The notes: a model not told the origin generated them from the sequence alone. DNA of 64,000 bases from Polytrichum commune (GCA_950295325.1 OX485806.1:28336001-28400000), one strand, 5' to 3'. Shown: positions 13,883-27,605, counted from the first letter of the stretch. Numbers and translations are program-made.

Positions 13883-14551
13883 CTTCAGACCTTGGACAAC
13901 TGCCAAAATAGCTATAGTTAATTATATTTTCAATACATTTTAGGGAACAACTATAGTTAACTGGAATATTTTGAGACCAAATTGAAAAACAACTATAGTT
14001 AACTAGAAGAAATTCATACAACTATAACTTGACAATCCCAAAATCTGTGAGGAGCCAACCGGCAAGTTCTTTCATTTATCTCAAAAAATGAAATGAAATA
14101 TATTATAGTAACTTTTCAAAGAGACCGTATGTTAGAATCAATGCTTGTCGCCCATGCTAGTCCATCTCAAGAAGGAATAGAACCCACCGTTCTTTGCAGT
14201 AATTGATCTCATTATACTTTAAGTTACTTATAGATACTGAGGTCATGCTCATTGGGTGTTGATTGAGTCCATGTCACAAATGGAACCAGGTCCCAAATTT
14301 TAAAATATGAATGAAAAGAAAAAGAAAAAGATATAGATGCTTTGATTTGTCTTAGTACTACATTGTAGACTACGCTCAAATTTAGTTAACTAGATATAAC
14401 TATAGTTAACTAGATTTTTTGGTAGACCAAAATTAAAAGAACTATAGTTAACTACATTTTTTGGCAGGTCAAATCACGAACAACTATAGTTACGAAAAGC
14501 AACTAGTTAACTAATAGTTGAATTAGTTGGTTGGTTGTCCAAGGTCTGAAG
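13883..14551. mobile_element. Inverted-repeat element with repeated AACTATAGTTAACTA motif
   Basis: Perfect 18-base ends: CTTCAGACCTTGGACAAC at 13883-13900 and its complement at 14534-14551. Inside each end lie clusters of ACTATAGTTAACTA (near 13912, 13945, 13993; then 14395, 14440, 14480). About 330 bp between the clusters lack the motif. No transposase. Confidence 0.75.
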
Positions 14552-15249
14552 TCTTTGCTAAAACCCGTCTTTGCCTACAAGCCTTGCCATATAAAACTCC
14601 AATATAGGTGTCCCGTAGAAGTCTGCCTACCTTACATGGATCATGTCATTCAACAAGTACACATTGATTGTAGTAAGAATCCATTCATAGAGACATGGGA
14701 TGTCTCCTTCCTATGACCGAGAGTGTGCAACGACCCATTTTGTTGAGTATTGAAATGCCTTGCTAGGGTGCAACTTGCCCCTTGAAAGGACACCCCATTT
14801 ATTACTCGTAGCATTGATTGGTATTATCAAATATTATTTTGACGATTCAAAGTTGACTACAATAAACTACAAGTAACTTAAAATAGAATTGGAAGCTTGA
14901 AATATGTAGGGATGGCCGCCCAAAACCTACCTACTAGAAGAAAGGTTGTGTCGAGATCTTCCAAATTTGGAACTCTCTTGTTGTAAGGCCTCTATGTAGC
15001 TATTACCTAGATTGAAGAAAAAATGGTAGATTTGGGGAATGATCGAATGACACCCGTGTACTTTTCAAATGAATATGTTGGGGAGCTATTTCAATGGCCA
15101 AATGGGTATGTTAAAGATCAAAATTATGACATACGAAATTTTTATGGAGTGAAGATGTTCAAGCATTACAAATTAAAAGACATTGTATATATGTGCATAC
15201 ATATTGTGTGTATGGTTGCATGTGTTTTTATTTCTCCAAGATATTTTTC
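14552..15249. other. No gene recognised
   Basis: The 97-codon plus frame at 15023-15316 has no motif I recognise. Confidence 0.35.
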
Positions 15250-15562
15250 AAGAGCAAGTCCAGTGTTTCTTGCATTTGCATCTAGGAATGGAAAGTGGCT
15301 TCCATCTGGGATGTAGAAGCATATGCATGTACGCTACCCAATCATCTTGCATATGTAACCACTGCGACGGGTAAAGTAAATAATTTGGTTTTCTAGTAAT
15401 TCTCCACTCAACTCAACTAGAAGTTGCCCGCCCTACTCATGTCATTAATCATTTTGGAAATTTTTAATTATATACATATTAATTAGATACTCATATTTTT
15501 ACATAATTAATTATATAACCAAAAGATTTATAATTAGATGCATGTAATTTAATTTGGTGGAA

Positions 15563-15601
<39 letters not shown>

Positions 15602-16622
15602 ATTTAGTCCAGATTTATCTTGAAAATATTTAAATTTCCTATATACTCCATTTCATCTACAAATTGAAACGTATAAGCCTACATATTTGTAATAAAAACA
15701 TTGATTGTTAGTGTCACTAACAATGAATGTCAAACTAATATATTTGGGCACTATACATTTACAATGTTGCAATTAATGCCATTCGCTAAGTGATTTTCAG
15801 TCCAAAGTTCAATCATCCATGACAATATTTCATTGCTTTACCACATACCACTCAACTATATGTGTATAGATTATTGTGAATTTTGATTTAGGTAGGTCTA
15901 CCTTATCTCTACTCAAATAATTATATATAATTTTTCCTGTTTAATTGTGGGATAAGTTTAACATCCGGTGTATGACCATTCATTTATTGCTCTACTTAAT
16001 ATTTAAAGTTAGTGGATTGTTTATTTTAAATGCTAAGTTTCAGTTCAATGTGAACACTAAGAAACACTGTCATTTTATACATTAACCAGTTAATTAATTA
16101 ATTACAACTAAGCAGTGATTATTCAGTTCAAAAAAATTTAATATATTAACTTAGTGCCTAAATGAGAAATAAACATTGTACAATCAATAATTACAGGAGA
16201 AAAGACTACCCAGAATAAATATATACATAATAATTATGTACATATTAATTAGGTTGGTAAATAATCAGATAATATGAATATTTATTAAGCAGACAATTAG
16301 TTAGAGCAAATCAAATAATTCGTAAGTAGCAACACAAATAATTTCCCTAAACTACCAAAGTACAAATTTTTTTTTACTAGGAAGTTACCATGTTGACTTG
16401 TCTTATAAGAAAAGAAGCCATAATGTTGCTTGTCCTACTTAGATAGAAAGCTCTTTGCATAACTCGACGTTATGCAGGGAATGTAGCAGCTCCTGCATTA
16501 ATTTTCATCCGATTCTTATTTTTAAAGAGGAACCAAACAGGGCACTTCCCTGCATCTGCATCTGCATTGCGGATGTAAAAGTGCATATGTAGATGTAGAT
16601 GCAGGGTGATTGGCCTTGCCCT
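15250..16622. mobile_element. Possible diverged inverted-repeat element
   Basis: The right end on the minus strand reads TTAGGGCAAGGCCAATCACC then CTGCATCTACATC. The left end reads GAGCAAGTCCAGTG then TTGCATTTGCATCTA. The match is imperfect. Internal (CT)n(AT)n at about 15565-15600. No coding seen. Confidence 0.3.
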
Positions 16623-17941
16623 AATGATTAAAAAACTAGTTTGGATCACAAAGTCAAATTTTAAGTCAATTATAGCCAAGCTCAAGCTTTGATAAGGTGG
16701 GTACACCTAAAGTGCACAATGATACATAATGATGGTTAATGTATATCTACATATCCAACAAAAAATGGAGGCTACCTTCGAAAAGGGGTAGTAGCATGCA
16801 GCTAAAGAGGTTCTAAGATAGACGAGTTTTAAATGATTGTTTTTTACATGTTTGTTGTGAAATACATTTGTAATTCACAAACCCTACATTTTTTATGATA
16901 TGTGAATGTGGATGGGGAAGCTAAATTCAGTCATTGAGACATTTGAAGCCCACACTAAATTGCTACGAGTTCTCAATGGTGATGAATAGGGAGCCATAAC
17001 ATGGTCTAGATGTAGCCACCCCACCTCCAAATAAAACAAACAAGATGTGTTACCCATGATTGCAAAATAAAGTAGGTTGCAATAAATATTGCGAACAACT
17101 CCATAGTATTGTTTCATGGCATTTTCTTGCTTTTACCTTTGGAGTCTTGTTGGAAGCTATTGTTTGGACACTCGAGTTCAAAGCAATCTACAAATTGAAC
17201 ACATTATTAGGATTGACCATATTGACAAGCTCTTGCACAATAAAATACACATTGATTATGACGATGTGCACCACCTTATCATCAAGCTTTCATGTTGGTT
17301 TTAAGCCACCTAACAATAAAAATTTGAACTCACATAACCTTTGTATATGAAATTTAAATAAAATGTTTTTTTGGTGTGGGAATCCCACGTCAATTGCTAA
17401 CCTGAACCATTCAAAATCTTAGTTCAATTATAAAATATGTACTCGAGTTTCAACTCTTAAAGTGACGATTTTAGCACCGTCTTCCTTAGTGGGTCATAGT
17501 AGGGTGACCTAGCGGTGACAATTGCATAGGACTGATGTGAGGTGTGCAAACAAATTACGTTTTGTTTGAGCATTGTGTGGAAAAATAAGAGAAAAGAAAA
17601 ACCAATGTCGGGCAATTTGACATGAATTTGAGTCCGTTGGCCCTACCCTACTCCATTGTGTGAAAGGTTAGGTGCAGTGGTTCTCTTGTGTTGGAAGGCT
17701 CATACTCCTTGAGGATTTAGGGATTCGAATGGAATCGTGATGGCTTTGACGCAAGTTAGGACCATTTACCTTATGTAGCCTACGCACTAATGTTGTGATC
17801 CTTTCTTAGAAACTCTTAGGATTAGATTGATGCATAGCAATTTTTACTATGCATATGCCCCCTCTCCACTTGACTTCATATGCATAGATTTTAGCCAAGG
17901 GAGGAACTTTACTTAACGGCCTTCCCTACCATCATCGCTAA
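16623..17941. other. No gene seen
   Basis: Contains the SINE-like head at 17660 and, just before the MITE, a block (GCCCCCTCTCCACTTGACTT, CGGCCTTCCC, CCATCATCG) repeated at 20120-20210. Confidence 0.4.
17660..17745 (+). other. tRNA-like pol III promoter remnant (SINE head)
   Basis: GTTAGGTGCAGTGGTTCTC, then about 35 bases later TTAGGGATTCGAATGGAATC. Compatible with a SINE head; no tail identified. Confidence 0.35.
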
Positions 17942-18444
17942 GGACCACTTCATACACGAGCCAAGAGCCCATGACCATGAAATTGTGAGAGTCCAAAAGA
18001 AAGTGTCCAAAGGCCGTCCCAAGGCACCCTCGAAATCATGTAGTGCGGTCACAAACCCTCAAGTGTAGTGTGAATTCAGATGTGACAGGACCCTCAACCA
18101 AATGCTATTTCAATGAATTTCTATTCACATGGGTCCTCACACATGATAAGATAGAATAAATCAACGATTGTGATCGTTCAGAGTATCGTAGTCTCCCGGT
18201 GGTTTTGTGTTAGGCCTACCTCCAAGAGGTGGTTTTTGAAAATAGTCCAAGTGACCATGAAACACGATCCATTCGATGCCATGTAGGAATCCATGCAGAG
18301 TTTACATCCATCGTGCATTCACATTCTCCGTTGGTCCCTCAAGCGTAGTGTGAAGCGAACTTGGACCGGCTCCGCCTTTTCCACCAATGAGAGTGCTTGA
18401 AGTGTAATGGTCACGGGCTCTCAGTGTCGTGTGTGAAGTGGCCC
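17942..18444. mobile_element. Tourist-like MITE, family A, copy 2
   Basis: TAA duplications at 17939-17941 and 18445-18447. Ends GGACCACTTCATACACG and GTGTGTGAAGTGGCCC are imperfect inverted repeats. The interior matches copies 1 and 3 over its length (CCTCAACCAAATGCTATTTC, CTCCGTTGGTCCCTC). Confidence 0.88.
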
Positions 18445-19796
18445 TAATTACTACTGAACCCAATTGTCAAGGGACGTTGCACCATGTAAAAACCACTTAT
18501 AAAAACCAAGCCTAAGAGCTGGTAAACATGCCCATCTCCATCGATTCTTTAGTGGAGATGCATTTGTGGGCTCCTTTGCAATGTAATTGGCCCCACTCGG
18601 TGTTTGATAACGGCAGCTAAAGCAGATCTATAACAAAATCTTGATGGCACTCACAAAGGGTGAGCCAAAATATAGAGCATGCAAAGTTTAAAACTAAGGA
18701 TACAAAAATATAGATAAAAGCATTGTTTGTTTAAAAGGTTGGGTGGGGTAGTTCACTTTAAGACCACCGTGGTAGCAATTACATTAAAACATCAGTCAAC
18801 ATAAGTCTAAAATGATCCTAACATAAAATTGACATTAAACCACAAAGCATGTTGAAAAATCTAAAACGAGGCTCTTAGCGTGTGAACATGGTCTTGCCTA
18901 AAAAGGCGATATGTATTAGAGGTTACCCTCAGTTTCATCTAAAGTCAAGTGGGGAGGGGGCTTTGGTTGCATACCTAAAAATGATGTTCATGTCAAAATA
19001 AACAACCCCCTCCCCCCCCCCCCGTCCATTGTAGAGCATACATTGTATAACTTCATTGCAATTTCTATATGATTTGTTATTGTGATGATGTATTGAGCAA
19101 GAGAAACATATTTGACAACAAGGCACTTCTAGATGTAAATGGAGCACACGCTCAAAGTAAGTGTGCATGCGTGTTTTAGGAACAAATTGTAAGTGTGCAT
19201 GAATCAAAATATGTGGTCATTCCATCTGATTGGACGCCGACATTTGAGTGGTGTATGGCAAGGCTTGTACTTGAGAACGAATAACCAAAATGCACGCGTC
19301 ACAACGAGATTGGACCGTGTGCTCAAAGTATAAACACCATTCTAAGTGCAACTGTGAACACGATTGGGAGGGTTTGTACCTACGATCATTGATTAAGAGA
19401 GGATTTACTTGGAAATCTCATATTGTGTGTGTTTACTCCCAACATGCCTATACTAAGACCAGCGGCTGACCCACAACAATGGGAGAGTTTCCATCTTTAC
19501 AGGGGTGGGTTTTTGTCTTGTATGTAGTGAAGTGAATGGGCGAAACTCCAATGCATTACATTCAACGAGGATGCCGTGAGAGTAGGACAACAAAATTGTA
19601 AGGTCTACAAAAGCATTTGAATCTGCAATGCCGACAACAATACCCCTCTGTGTCAGAGGGAATTTTTCCCACAAACATTGTATGAGTGGAGCAAGAGTGT
19701 CCGAGCTTCAGAGAGAATATTCCCAACTTTATGCCAACGGTGCATCAAAGCGGGTATGATACTACTCCCTGGGTATTAGGTTACTGCAGTTCCCTT
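18445..19796. other. No gene seen; family E copy and C-rich tract
   Basis: 12-C tract near 19012-19023 and a family E copy at 19236-19380 (GAGTGGTGTATGGCAAGG, GATTGGACCGTGTGCTCAAA). Confidence 0.4.
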
Positions 19797-20030
19797 CAGT
19801 GATTGGGGAGATTTTTGGGCATAATCGGTTGAGATTCTTGTGTTTGCAAGTCCAACCGGTTACATGTTGACATCCTTCGGTTTTCCTTTATTAAATTGGG
19901 GGGGTATATTCTATAGATTCCTCTAAAACGATCGGTAGTTTTCCTGCAGTCTTGAATATTAACCGGTTATTTCTCAAACTCAACCGGTTCATCTGTAACT
20001 AACTGCCGGTTCTCCCCGATCATTGGTTCC
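19797..20030 (+). repeat. ACCGGTT-rich dispersed repeat, copy 1
   Basis: Shared order across the family: GGGCATAATCGGTTGAGAT, CAACCGGTTACATGTTGACA, TCCTTTATTAAATT, TAGATTCCTCTAAAACGATC, AACCGGTTATTTCTCAAA, CAACCGGTTCATCTGTAACT, GCCGGTTCTCCCC. Confidence 0.8.
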
Positions 20031-20374
20031 CTTGGTCTAGGTCACGAGGGAAGTGACCATAATGGAGGGTCTATTTACATATATTGTTTGTACACATGTT
20101 TAGGGTATTTGGTCTCACATTGACTAATGCCCCCTCCCCACCTGACTTTAGCTAAGCCTAAAAGTGGGTTCTAAAAATACGGCCTTCACACCATCATCGA
20201 CATGATCTAGTGCTGAGCCTAGTTGGCCAATGATGTGGCATGGTTTAAAAGTGGAGGTTTTAAGCCTCAAGCACCGACTGACCCTCTTGTTGTGGGCCAT
20301 ATTCTCGCTTACACTAATGGTCAACAAGGTTACTTGTTAGTGTAATCACATGCCACTTGTCATTTGCATGCTTG

Positions 20375-20750
20375 AGAACATAGTGTGACCGGGCCCTCAA
20401 CTAAATGCTATTTCGATGAATTTCTATTCATGCATGTCCTCACACATGAAAAAATAGAATAAACCAACAGTTGTGAGCGCTCGGAGTGCCATGGTCTCCC
20501 GGTTTTGGGTTAGGCCTACCTCCAAGAGGTGGGTTCTGAAAATAGTCCAAGTGATCATTAAATGTGATCCATTCGATGCCATGTAAGAATCCATGTAGAC
20601 TTGACATCCATCTTGCTGCATTCACATACTCTGTTGGTCCCTCAAGCGTAGTGTGAAGTAGCGAACTTGGACCGGCTCCACCTTTTCCACCAATGAGAGT
20701 GCTTGAAGTGCAATGGTCACGGGCTCTCAATCTTGTGTGTGAAGTGGCCC
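20375..20750. mobile_element. Tourist-like MITE, family A, copy 4 (left end missing)
   Basis: The right part matches the family and ends GTGTGAAGTGGCCC before TTA. Homology begins near AGTGTGACCGGGCCCTCAAC, so about 130 bp of the left end are lost. Confidence 0.8.
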
Positions 20751-22394
20751 TTAAACCTCACGTGAACGATTCGTAAATAAACATAAACTTGGCTTTGCAT
20801 GGTGTATATCCTCCTTGTGGAACGATCACACTTACTACATGTCACACTACACGGTTGTGTCTTAGGGGCTTGTTCACACGAGTCCCACTTCTAGAGGTCG
20901 ATCCGTGCAATCTCAGCCGTTGAAAGCATGAAAGTTATTTCACACGGGCCTCAAGTCCATAGTCCCAAGTGTGACAGGGATGCCTACATGGCAACACTTT
21001 GTGGAGGTGAAGCTTTGGACTTATGTTGAGAGTTGGGTCGAGCAAAAAGTTGAGACAGAGAAATCGAGAACGATGAATAACCATTGTTTGGTGCACTAGA
21101 CTAGGGGTAGAAATGAACTTTTGTGTGGACCCACAATGGCTGATTGTAAAAGTGGTGGCATGACAAGAATGCAGTGATAGGTGGGATGCAATGATTGGCC
21201 GGATAGGTTGTTGTTTCACATCACTTGCGGTCACTTCTAGGTGCCGTTGAAGTTAATTGTTTTGGGTGTGCATTCGTATGCATGGTAGGCTATTTTGATG
21301 CTTGAATTAAGGGGTTTCAATTACTTGCTCTTTGCGGGGGAAAAATGCAACTAAACTATTCACATGAAATAAAATTATGAAACAATTTGCATTCCTCGTC
21401 TTGTTTCCTCTATTCCATCTATGAAACATATTACACAAATTCCAAGCCACTCATTTTGACCGAATCAACTTACCTTCATCATTTTCCGTATATCTTCCTT
21501 AAACCCAACTTGCAACACAAGTCCCGAGTTTTTTTTGGCATAAAATAATCAAGATTCGATGTAGATCATATTGTAATGGGTTCTTGAGGATGAGAAGTCG
21601 GGGACTTTGCTACATGAATGTCACGAATTCCTTGATCACGATTAGTGCAAGAGCAATTACGAAGGTCTCCGCTCTATTGATAGCCTGTAACTAAAGATTT
21701 TTCTGTAGATTGTAACTACCCAAAAATTAGGTTTTCTGTGATTCTAGATTCTATGATTAATGTTGGCACTAATAAGTTATATCTCCACACAAAAAAACTC
21801 TAGCCTGGAAGTTGGTACTTTGTTATTGACCCATATCCCACATTAGATAATTTGCGTGTACCAAAATTCTTGCCCCAAGCCCTCATGACTTATTAGCCTA
21901 TGATACCTAATAGAATATGGACAATTACAATAAACCTAAAGGACCCATCTATCACAATTTCCGTTTCGTTACACATCGGGTATACTAAATATCCTTCTCT
22001 TAAAGTTTGTTTTTGAGAGAACACTTGCATGTTAAGAAATTATCTCCTGTTTGCACACTTGCCCTCTTTTGTAATTGCTAACTAAAATGTTCAAGATAGC
22101 TCATGCAGTCCTAAACCGGGACCTCGTTTTTGGTTGAGTTTGAGAAATAACTGGGTGAAGTTCAAGGCTTCAGGAAAATTAGCAATCGTTTAAAAGGAAT
22201 CTATATAATATGCCTCAACTTAAAGAATTAAAGAAAAACCAAAAAGAAACAAAGCACAACATGTCACCGGTTGGACTCATGAGTCTTAGCGTATGTGAGC
22301 ATGACATGTGACAATATTTGAGGAGGGAATAATGATTTTTGTGTTGGAATTGAGAGCCCCCCCTACAGTAGTAACATATACTTGCTGTGTCTTA
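20751..22394. other. No gene seen apart from the diverged ACCGGTT unit
   Basis: No domain or credible exon was recognised in either strand. Confidence 0.35.
22085..22280 (-). repeat. ACCGGTT-rich dispersed repeat, diverged copy
   Basis: On the minus strand CTCAACCAAAAACGAGG, TGAAGCCTTGAACTTCACCC and CAACCGGTGACATGTTG match the family loosely. Confidence 0.5.
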
Positions 22395-22848
22395 AGGGCG
22401 GTTTACACTATGGACCATGAAGTTGGACTAGGGCTCTGCAAGGCAGCTGATTGGCTCTTGAAGTTGTCCCGGGACAACTTTGGTTTACACTAAGGAAAAA
22501 ATGGCAGAGGGACCATGGAGGTTGAGGTCCCCAAAATATAATTTTTAAGGCCTAATAAATGCACTGACATGGTCCAACGGGTTTTGCGGTGAGAGAGGCA
22601 AAAGAGGTGGTCTGGTAGGAAAAGGCAAGGGCCCATGTCAAAGAAATGCCATTTCAAGAATGTTTTAATGAATCTACCATTTATGTGCCTTAATCATATT
22701 ATAGCCCATGAGACATACCAGCACTACCTTGCCCTACCCCTTAAACCAGCTTACACGTGTTTCATCAAACAACGCGGGACATCTAGAACTCAAGAATTCA
22801 AGTGCAGATTTGTTTTTTTGGTCTACCAGCTGCAATGTTTGGAATTTG

Positions 22849-22913
22849 GGGGCGTGGAATATACCGTTGGAAAGGTCTTGAAAATACCTTTCCAACGGTA
22901 TATTACACGCCCC
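22849..22913. repeat. Hairpin, 28-base arms, 9-base loop
   Basis: 22849-22876 pairs with 22886-22913 with one mismatch. The arms contain ATATACCGTTGGAAAGGT. Weaker pairing continues outward. Confidence 0.9.
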
Positions 22914-23004
22914 AAAATGTTCAAAAACTACAGTTGCAAAACAAAAAAACAAAAAAACGTAGTCGTTTAGTGACTGTAGATCAGGGTGGTCAAAAGAAGC
23001 ACAA

Positions 23005-23114
23005 TGGGAAATCTTCTAACATTAATTATCAAAGAATTGAAATTTAGTGTTGAGCAAGGTTGGGTGGTAACAACATTAGATATAATCAAACACTAAATAT
23101 CCTATTTAGTGTAG
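23005..23114. mobile_element. Fragment of the CTACAC family nested in family B copy 1
   Basis: Reverse complement of the left ~100 bp of the 29595 element, ending CCTATTTAGTGTAG. The other end is missing. Confidence 0.65.
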
Positions 23115-24164
23115 TGACAACACAAGGTACATGTCACATGTAAATTACATTGAACATGTACAAATTGAATCGCTCATTTTTTTTTGTAAAAATTGTTGTG
23201 AGAAGACTTGCAAGCCACATCTTCGACACATTGAACAAGAAGTGAAGACAATTGAAGCCCAAGAGATGACAAGAGAATGATCAAACTTTAAGGCGAAAAG
23301 AAGAAAAAACTAAGTGACAAGATAAGTGAAGGCATGTGTAGGCAAGTGAAGGCAAATTGAAGGCAAATTGAAGTCAACAAAATGGTCAAACTTCATTTTT
23401 TTTCCCAAAACTGCCCTTTCTGGGCTTATATTAAAAAAATCAGCACATCCACTTCTTGCCGCATGGTCATTCCTCTTGGTCCACATTCGGTTTACACCTA
23501 GTGAGGGGCCCAACGGCTTTGTAAATCAAATTTTTAAGAACTCGGACCATGAAATGTAGACCATGAACTCGTACCGCAGAATAAGGCATCTTCCGTGGGA
23601 CGAGTTCATGGTCTATGGTGTAAACCGCCCCTTAGTTCACAATATCAGTGTACCTAAACATTCTGTAGTTTAATTCTTGCAGTCCAAAACGACTCGGCCT
23701 TGAAGTTATTCTATTAGGATAACGTTCTTTGTGCTTGATGCTTCCCCAAGCATCTCGCCTTCAAATGCTTGTCCTCACTAATAATGGTTATGGAATCTGG
23801 ACAATGCAAATGAAAGCTTTAGCATCACTAATACTCACTCCACCTGTCGTGATTGATGAATGATAGAGGACCATGCTTAATTACTTTCAAGCCGCAATAT
23901 TATGATGAAAATTAGTTTACGTCAACATGCTCAGTGTGCAAGAGAAGGCCGGTGTAATGCTCCTCTTTGGAATACTTTAATGGTGCTCTCCATCTCAGTA
24001 AATTGTTTAGTTCCTTGTAATGACATGGATCTATTTTCCCATCCACATGTGACCCTATGTTACAAAATAAGGCCATAAATCTTGCATAGTTAGTAATAGT
24101 TAGTCATTTGTAATAGTTAGTAATCTACAGCATCACTGTTATTCACACATCTTGGGGGATCTAA

Positions 24165-24660
24165 GGGCCACTTCACACGTGAGCCAAGAGCCGTGACCAT
24201 GAAATTGTGAGAGCCCAAAAGAAAGTGTCCAAAGGCCGTCCCAACACACCTCCAACATCATGTAGTGTTGTCACGGATCCTAAGTGTAGTGTGAAGCCAA
24301 TGTGACTAGGCCCTCAACCAAATGCTATTTCAATGAATGTTTGTTCATGCGGGTCCTCAGGTATGATAAAATAGAATAAATCAACGGTTGTGAGTGTTTG
24401 GAGTGTCATGGTCTCTTGGTTTTGTGTTAGGTCTATCTCCAAGAGGTGGTTTTGAAAATAATCCAAGTGACCATGCAACATGATCCATTTGATGTCGTGT
24501 AGGAATCCATGTAGACTTTACATCCATCATGCATTCACATACTCCGTTGGTCCCTCAAGCCTAGGGTGAAGCGAACTTGGACCAGCTCCGCCTTTTCCAC
24601 CAATGAGAGTGCTTGAAGTGTAATGGTCATGGGCTCTCACTCTCGTGTGTGAAGTGGCCC
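24165..24660. mobile_element. Tourist-like MITE, family A, copy 3 (best preserved)
   Basis: 496 bp flanked by TAA (24162-24164 and 24661-24663). Terminal inverted repeats share GGGCCACTTCACAC, then diverge. A TAA/TWA duplication with GGGCC-type ends is characteristic of PIF/Harbinger derivatives. No transposase inside. Confidence 0.9.
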
Positions 24661-24663
24661 TAA

Positions 24664-27605
24664 GGTTGAGGCATATATAATTGATAAAATAGGTTCGTTT
24701 GTATTTGTTTAGGAGGAGCAATAGCTAGGGGATTATTTTTCTTGCCAAGAGAAACAAATTCTAAGGAAAATAATATGGATGTTGCTACAAATTTTGAAGC
24801 AATACAGTTTAGAGCGACGCAAAGTGGATACATAACCGCTCATCTAAAAGCTAATCCTTAGCTACGGCAGTTGTCAAAACTCTTATGAGGATATCAATCA
24901 CAAGCCATCTCAACATAAACCTTAAGACCTCCGTTCGCCTGGAAAATAAAGATCTCATCCATGTCGGTATTACATGACCCACGTGAACAGGTAAATGGAC
25001 GTGGTTGATTATAGATGCCTCGACCTTATTTTCTTGGACACTTGCTCCTTGTCATCACTCACACCTCCCCTTTTAACATCTTCCCCACGAAACTTACCCT
25101 CCATCAACCCAAACAATCATCCCACGACACTCACATACGAATCTTGACTGTGTTCGATGGCAACACGCAAAGGAATTATCTGTCCCTTGTCGATTGATCA
25201 TGCATGTTGAAATAATGTCTCCAACACGCCATCCTTCCTACACTCCTTCCAGGTAAGGTACCGCTTGCACAAAAGTATTACCAAATTTCTGAACTGGAAC
25301 TTTTCTTCAACCGTTTCCCGACTGTTCAATTGCTAATGCACAAAGAAAGTAGATGAACACTTCTTCAATTGACACAAACTTGAAATCAACAACATGGCAA
25401 TCAACACTTCAACTCACATGCTTGCGCACATATTGTAGATCATTGTTATACCCTCGCTGTCTTTGTGGACTCGATCTGCTCCAGTGTGTACAATGCTAAG
25501 GTACGTGGGTGCTATTTGGTCCCTTTTTCATGTCCTCCAACTTCTACCGATTAGATTTACACAACAAAACTCATGTCGCATCAGCGAATCTACGATGAAA
25601 ACATCTGTAAAAACCGGATTGGAAATCGGACCACTTCCTGCTTTAGTTATGGTAATCGGAAGGAAGTGCACGTTTGTTGACTTCTTAACAGCTGGATACG
25701 TAGATCCTCCCAATTGTGTTCACTATTGAGTGTTCACTATTGAGTGTAGAATAGTTTTTGATATTTGAAGACGTAGTCCTATCTTCTTTTGAACACATGT
25801 CTATGATGTTTGCTCTTCGATCCTCACCGAAGCACATACCGATCAAATGTAGGGATCAGATGAAGGAAAGTAACCGCACAGCATTAACGCCCGCATACCT
25901 CATGCAGGCACTTTCTTGTCAGGGTCATTAGCTAGAGGCGCAGGGGCCGGTGCAATCTGATCTGATTCAATTGTCTGCATAGTTTGAAGGTGCATTTGGA
26001 CCTGCTCGATCGTTCTTTGAAGGGAGAGTTGCAAGTGCAGCCGCTTCCGATCCGGTTCATTTGTCTCCGAAGGGGGATTGGAGTTACGGGTGCAGTTGAA
26101 CCTCGGCGATTGTCTCCGAAAGAGGGAGGTGTCTTTGCAATTAATTGATGCCCAATTCCTCCATCTCAAGAGGAGGAGCTGGAGATGCAACACTGGGTAA
26201 CAGGTTGCAGCTAGAGGAACATGGTCAATTGTGTGCAATGGAGAGTGATTCAAAAGCTCAGCCCTCCATTCGCTCGATCGAATCGAACTATGAAACAGAT
26301 GAGAGCTTGTTACTATGCCAAAAGATTCCGATGACATCTCTCTTGCCACATGATTCAAAAGTTGCATTCAAGAGTCTAACGACCTCTTAAGCGTTCGGTT
26401 GGTCAACAAATCACTCCATCGCGAAGTGGATATGAATATCCTCGTGCTCATACGATATTGACATGGGGTTGACCTCAGAATATGGACATATTCAGTGTAT
26501 ATTTTATTTTCAAATTTCAATAGGTGATTGAATTTGATTTTTTATTGAGAGATTTGAATTCGATGTAGACAATATGTGTACTACAGTAATATATTAGGAC
26601 TCAGGAGTAGCATGTAGGGATATATTGTGTATAGTAAGCAGACGCATGACTTTCCTTCAACAATAAGAACAAACATTCTTAGAATGTGTTCCACCAACTA
26701 AATACAAACTTGTGCCTCTCTTCCCTGTCTAGTACAACAATGTAGCCACGTCCCTGAGAAAGGGAGGGTTTAATGGGTATAATAGACACGAAGCATATTG
26801 TTACATGGTTCTCCCAAAATTGAAGACCAAGTGAAGGCATAGCCCCATGGGCATAGCATGACCTCTGTGCACACGCGGTAACTCCATCATGACGTAAAAT
26901 AAGTGAGGGTAATCTTTCATAACACCTACCATGGGGGATGATCAGAACGCAATGAAGCATTGCATCACCTGAGGATTACCAGTTTTAGGGTGTACAACAT
27001 AGATGTGGCTTATTCCGTGCATGATATTATACGGACACCTTTGTTTGAATGGTGTATGGTTAGGTGATAATTAAAAACGGACACCGTAAAGACAAGTATT
27101 GATAATGGATTGGACTACGTGCTCAAAATTTGCTGACCATTCAACGTAGTTGGGGACACCTATATGATCATTCAATAAATCAAAGATCTTCACTCTGACA
27201 ATGAATAGGATATTCATACAAGCTCTGAAAATTATGAGGAAAGTGGCCACCGACATGATTTCGATTTGCTAATCATCTCAGAATAACTAATTGTGTGTTT
27301 CATATCCTATGAGAAGCGGGTGCACAGAGGAAAAGTGTCCGCTTAAGGCCCGCTAACCTTAGTGTCCAGACACAAAACCTTCTTGTGTGCAGCTCTTGAC
27401 CTCTCAGTCGGAGCAAGATTTGCCATGTGCTTATGATACTGCATTATTTATAGTCGAGGAGGAGGGCCTATAGCCCTTTCCCAAAATGAAGCCCTCTCAG
27501 GCGGCCACGTCGCCTGAGAGTTGAATAATGTTTCTTAGTGGACATCCATCACAGAAGGAAAAATAAAAAATAAAATGATTTGCTTCCTGACCTGGTAGAA
27601 ACTAA
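24664..27605. other. No recognised gene
   Basis: The longest frame (25900-26367, minus, 155 codons) is Gln/Leu-rich with no motif I know and no clear splice context. Reverse family E sequence lies near 25690-25800 (TCCCAATTGTGTTCACTATT). Confidence 0.35.
27040..27365 (+). repeat. Dispersed repeat family E, copy with downstream block
   Basis: TTGAATGGTGTATGGTTAGG, GGATTGGACTACGTGCTCAA, then TGTGTTTCATATCCTATGAG and AAGGCCCGCTAACCTTA, as in the 52.2 kb copy. Confidence 0.6.

Larger units (their letters stand above)
22395..23631. mobile_element. TTA-flanked MITE, family B, copy 1 (1.24 kb, with internal hairpin)
   Basis: TTA at 22392-22394 and 23632-23634. Ends AGGGCGGTTTACACTATGGA and its near complement TCTATGGTGTAAACCGCCCC. 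It contains a 28-base-arm hairpin (22849-22913), a fragment of the CTACAC family (about 23005-23114), and inner words shared with copy 2 (CCACATTCGGTTTACA, ACTGCCC). Open frames inside are not recognised. Confidence 0.82.

Noticed and set aside
25900-26367. 155-codon minus frame
   Set aside because: No recognisable motif and an equally open plus frame; left unassigned.
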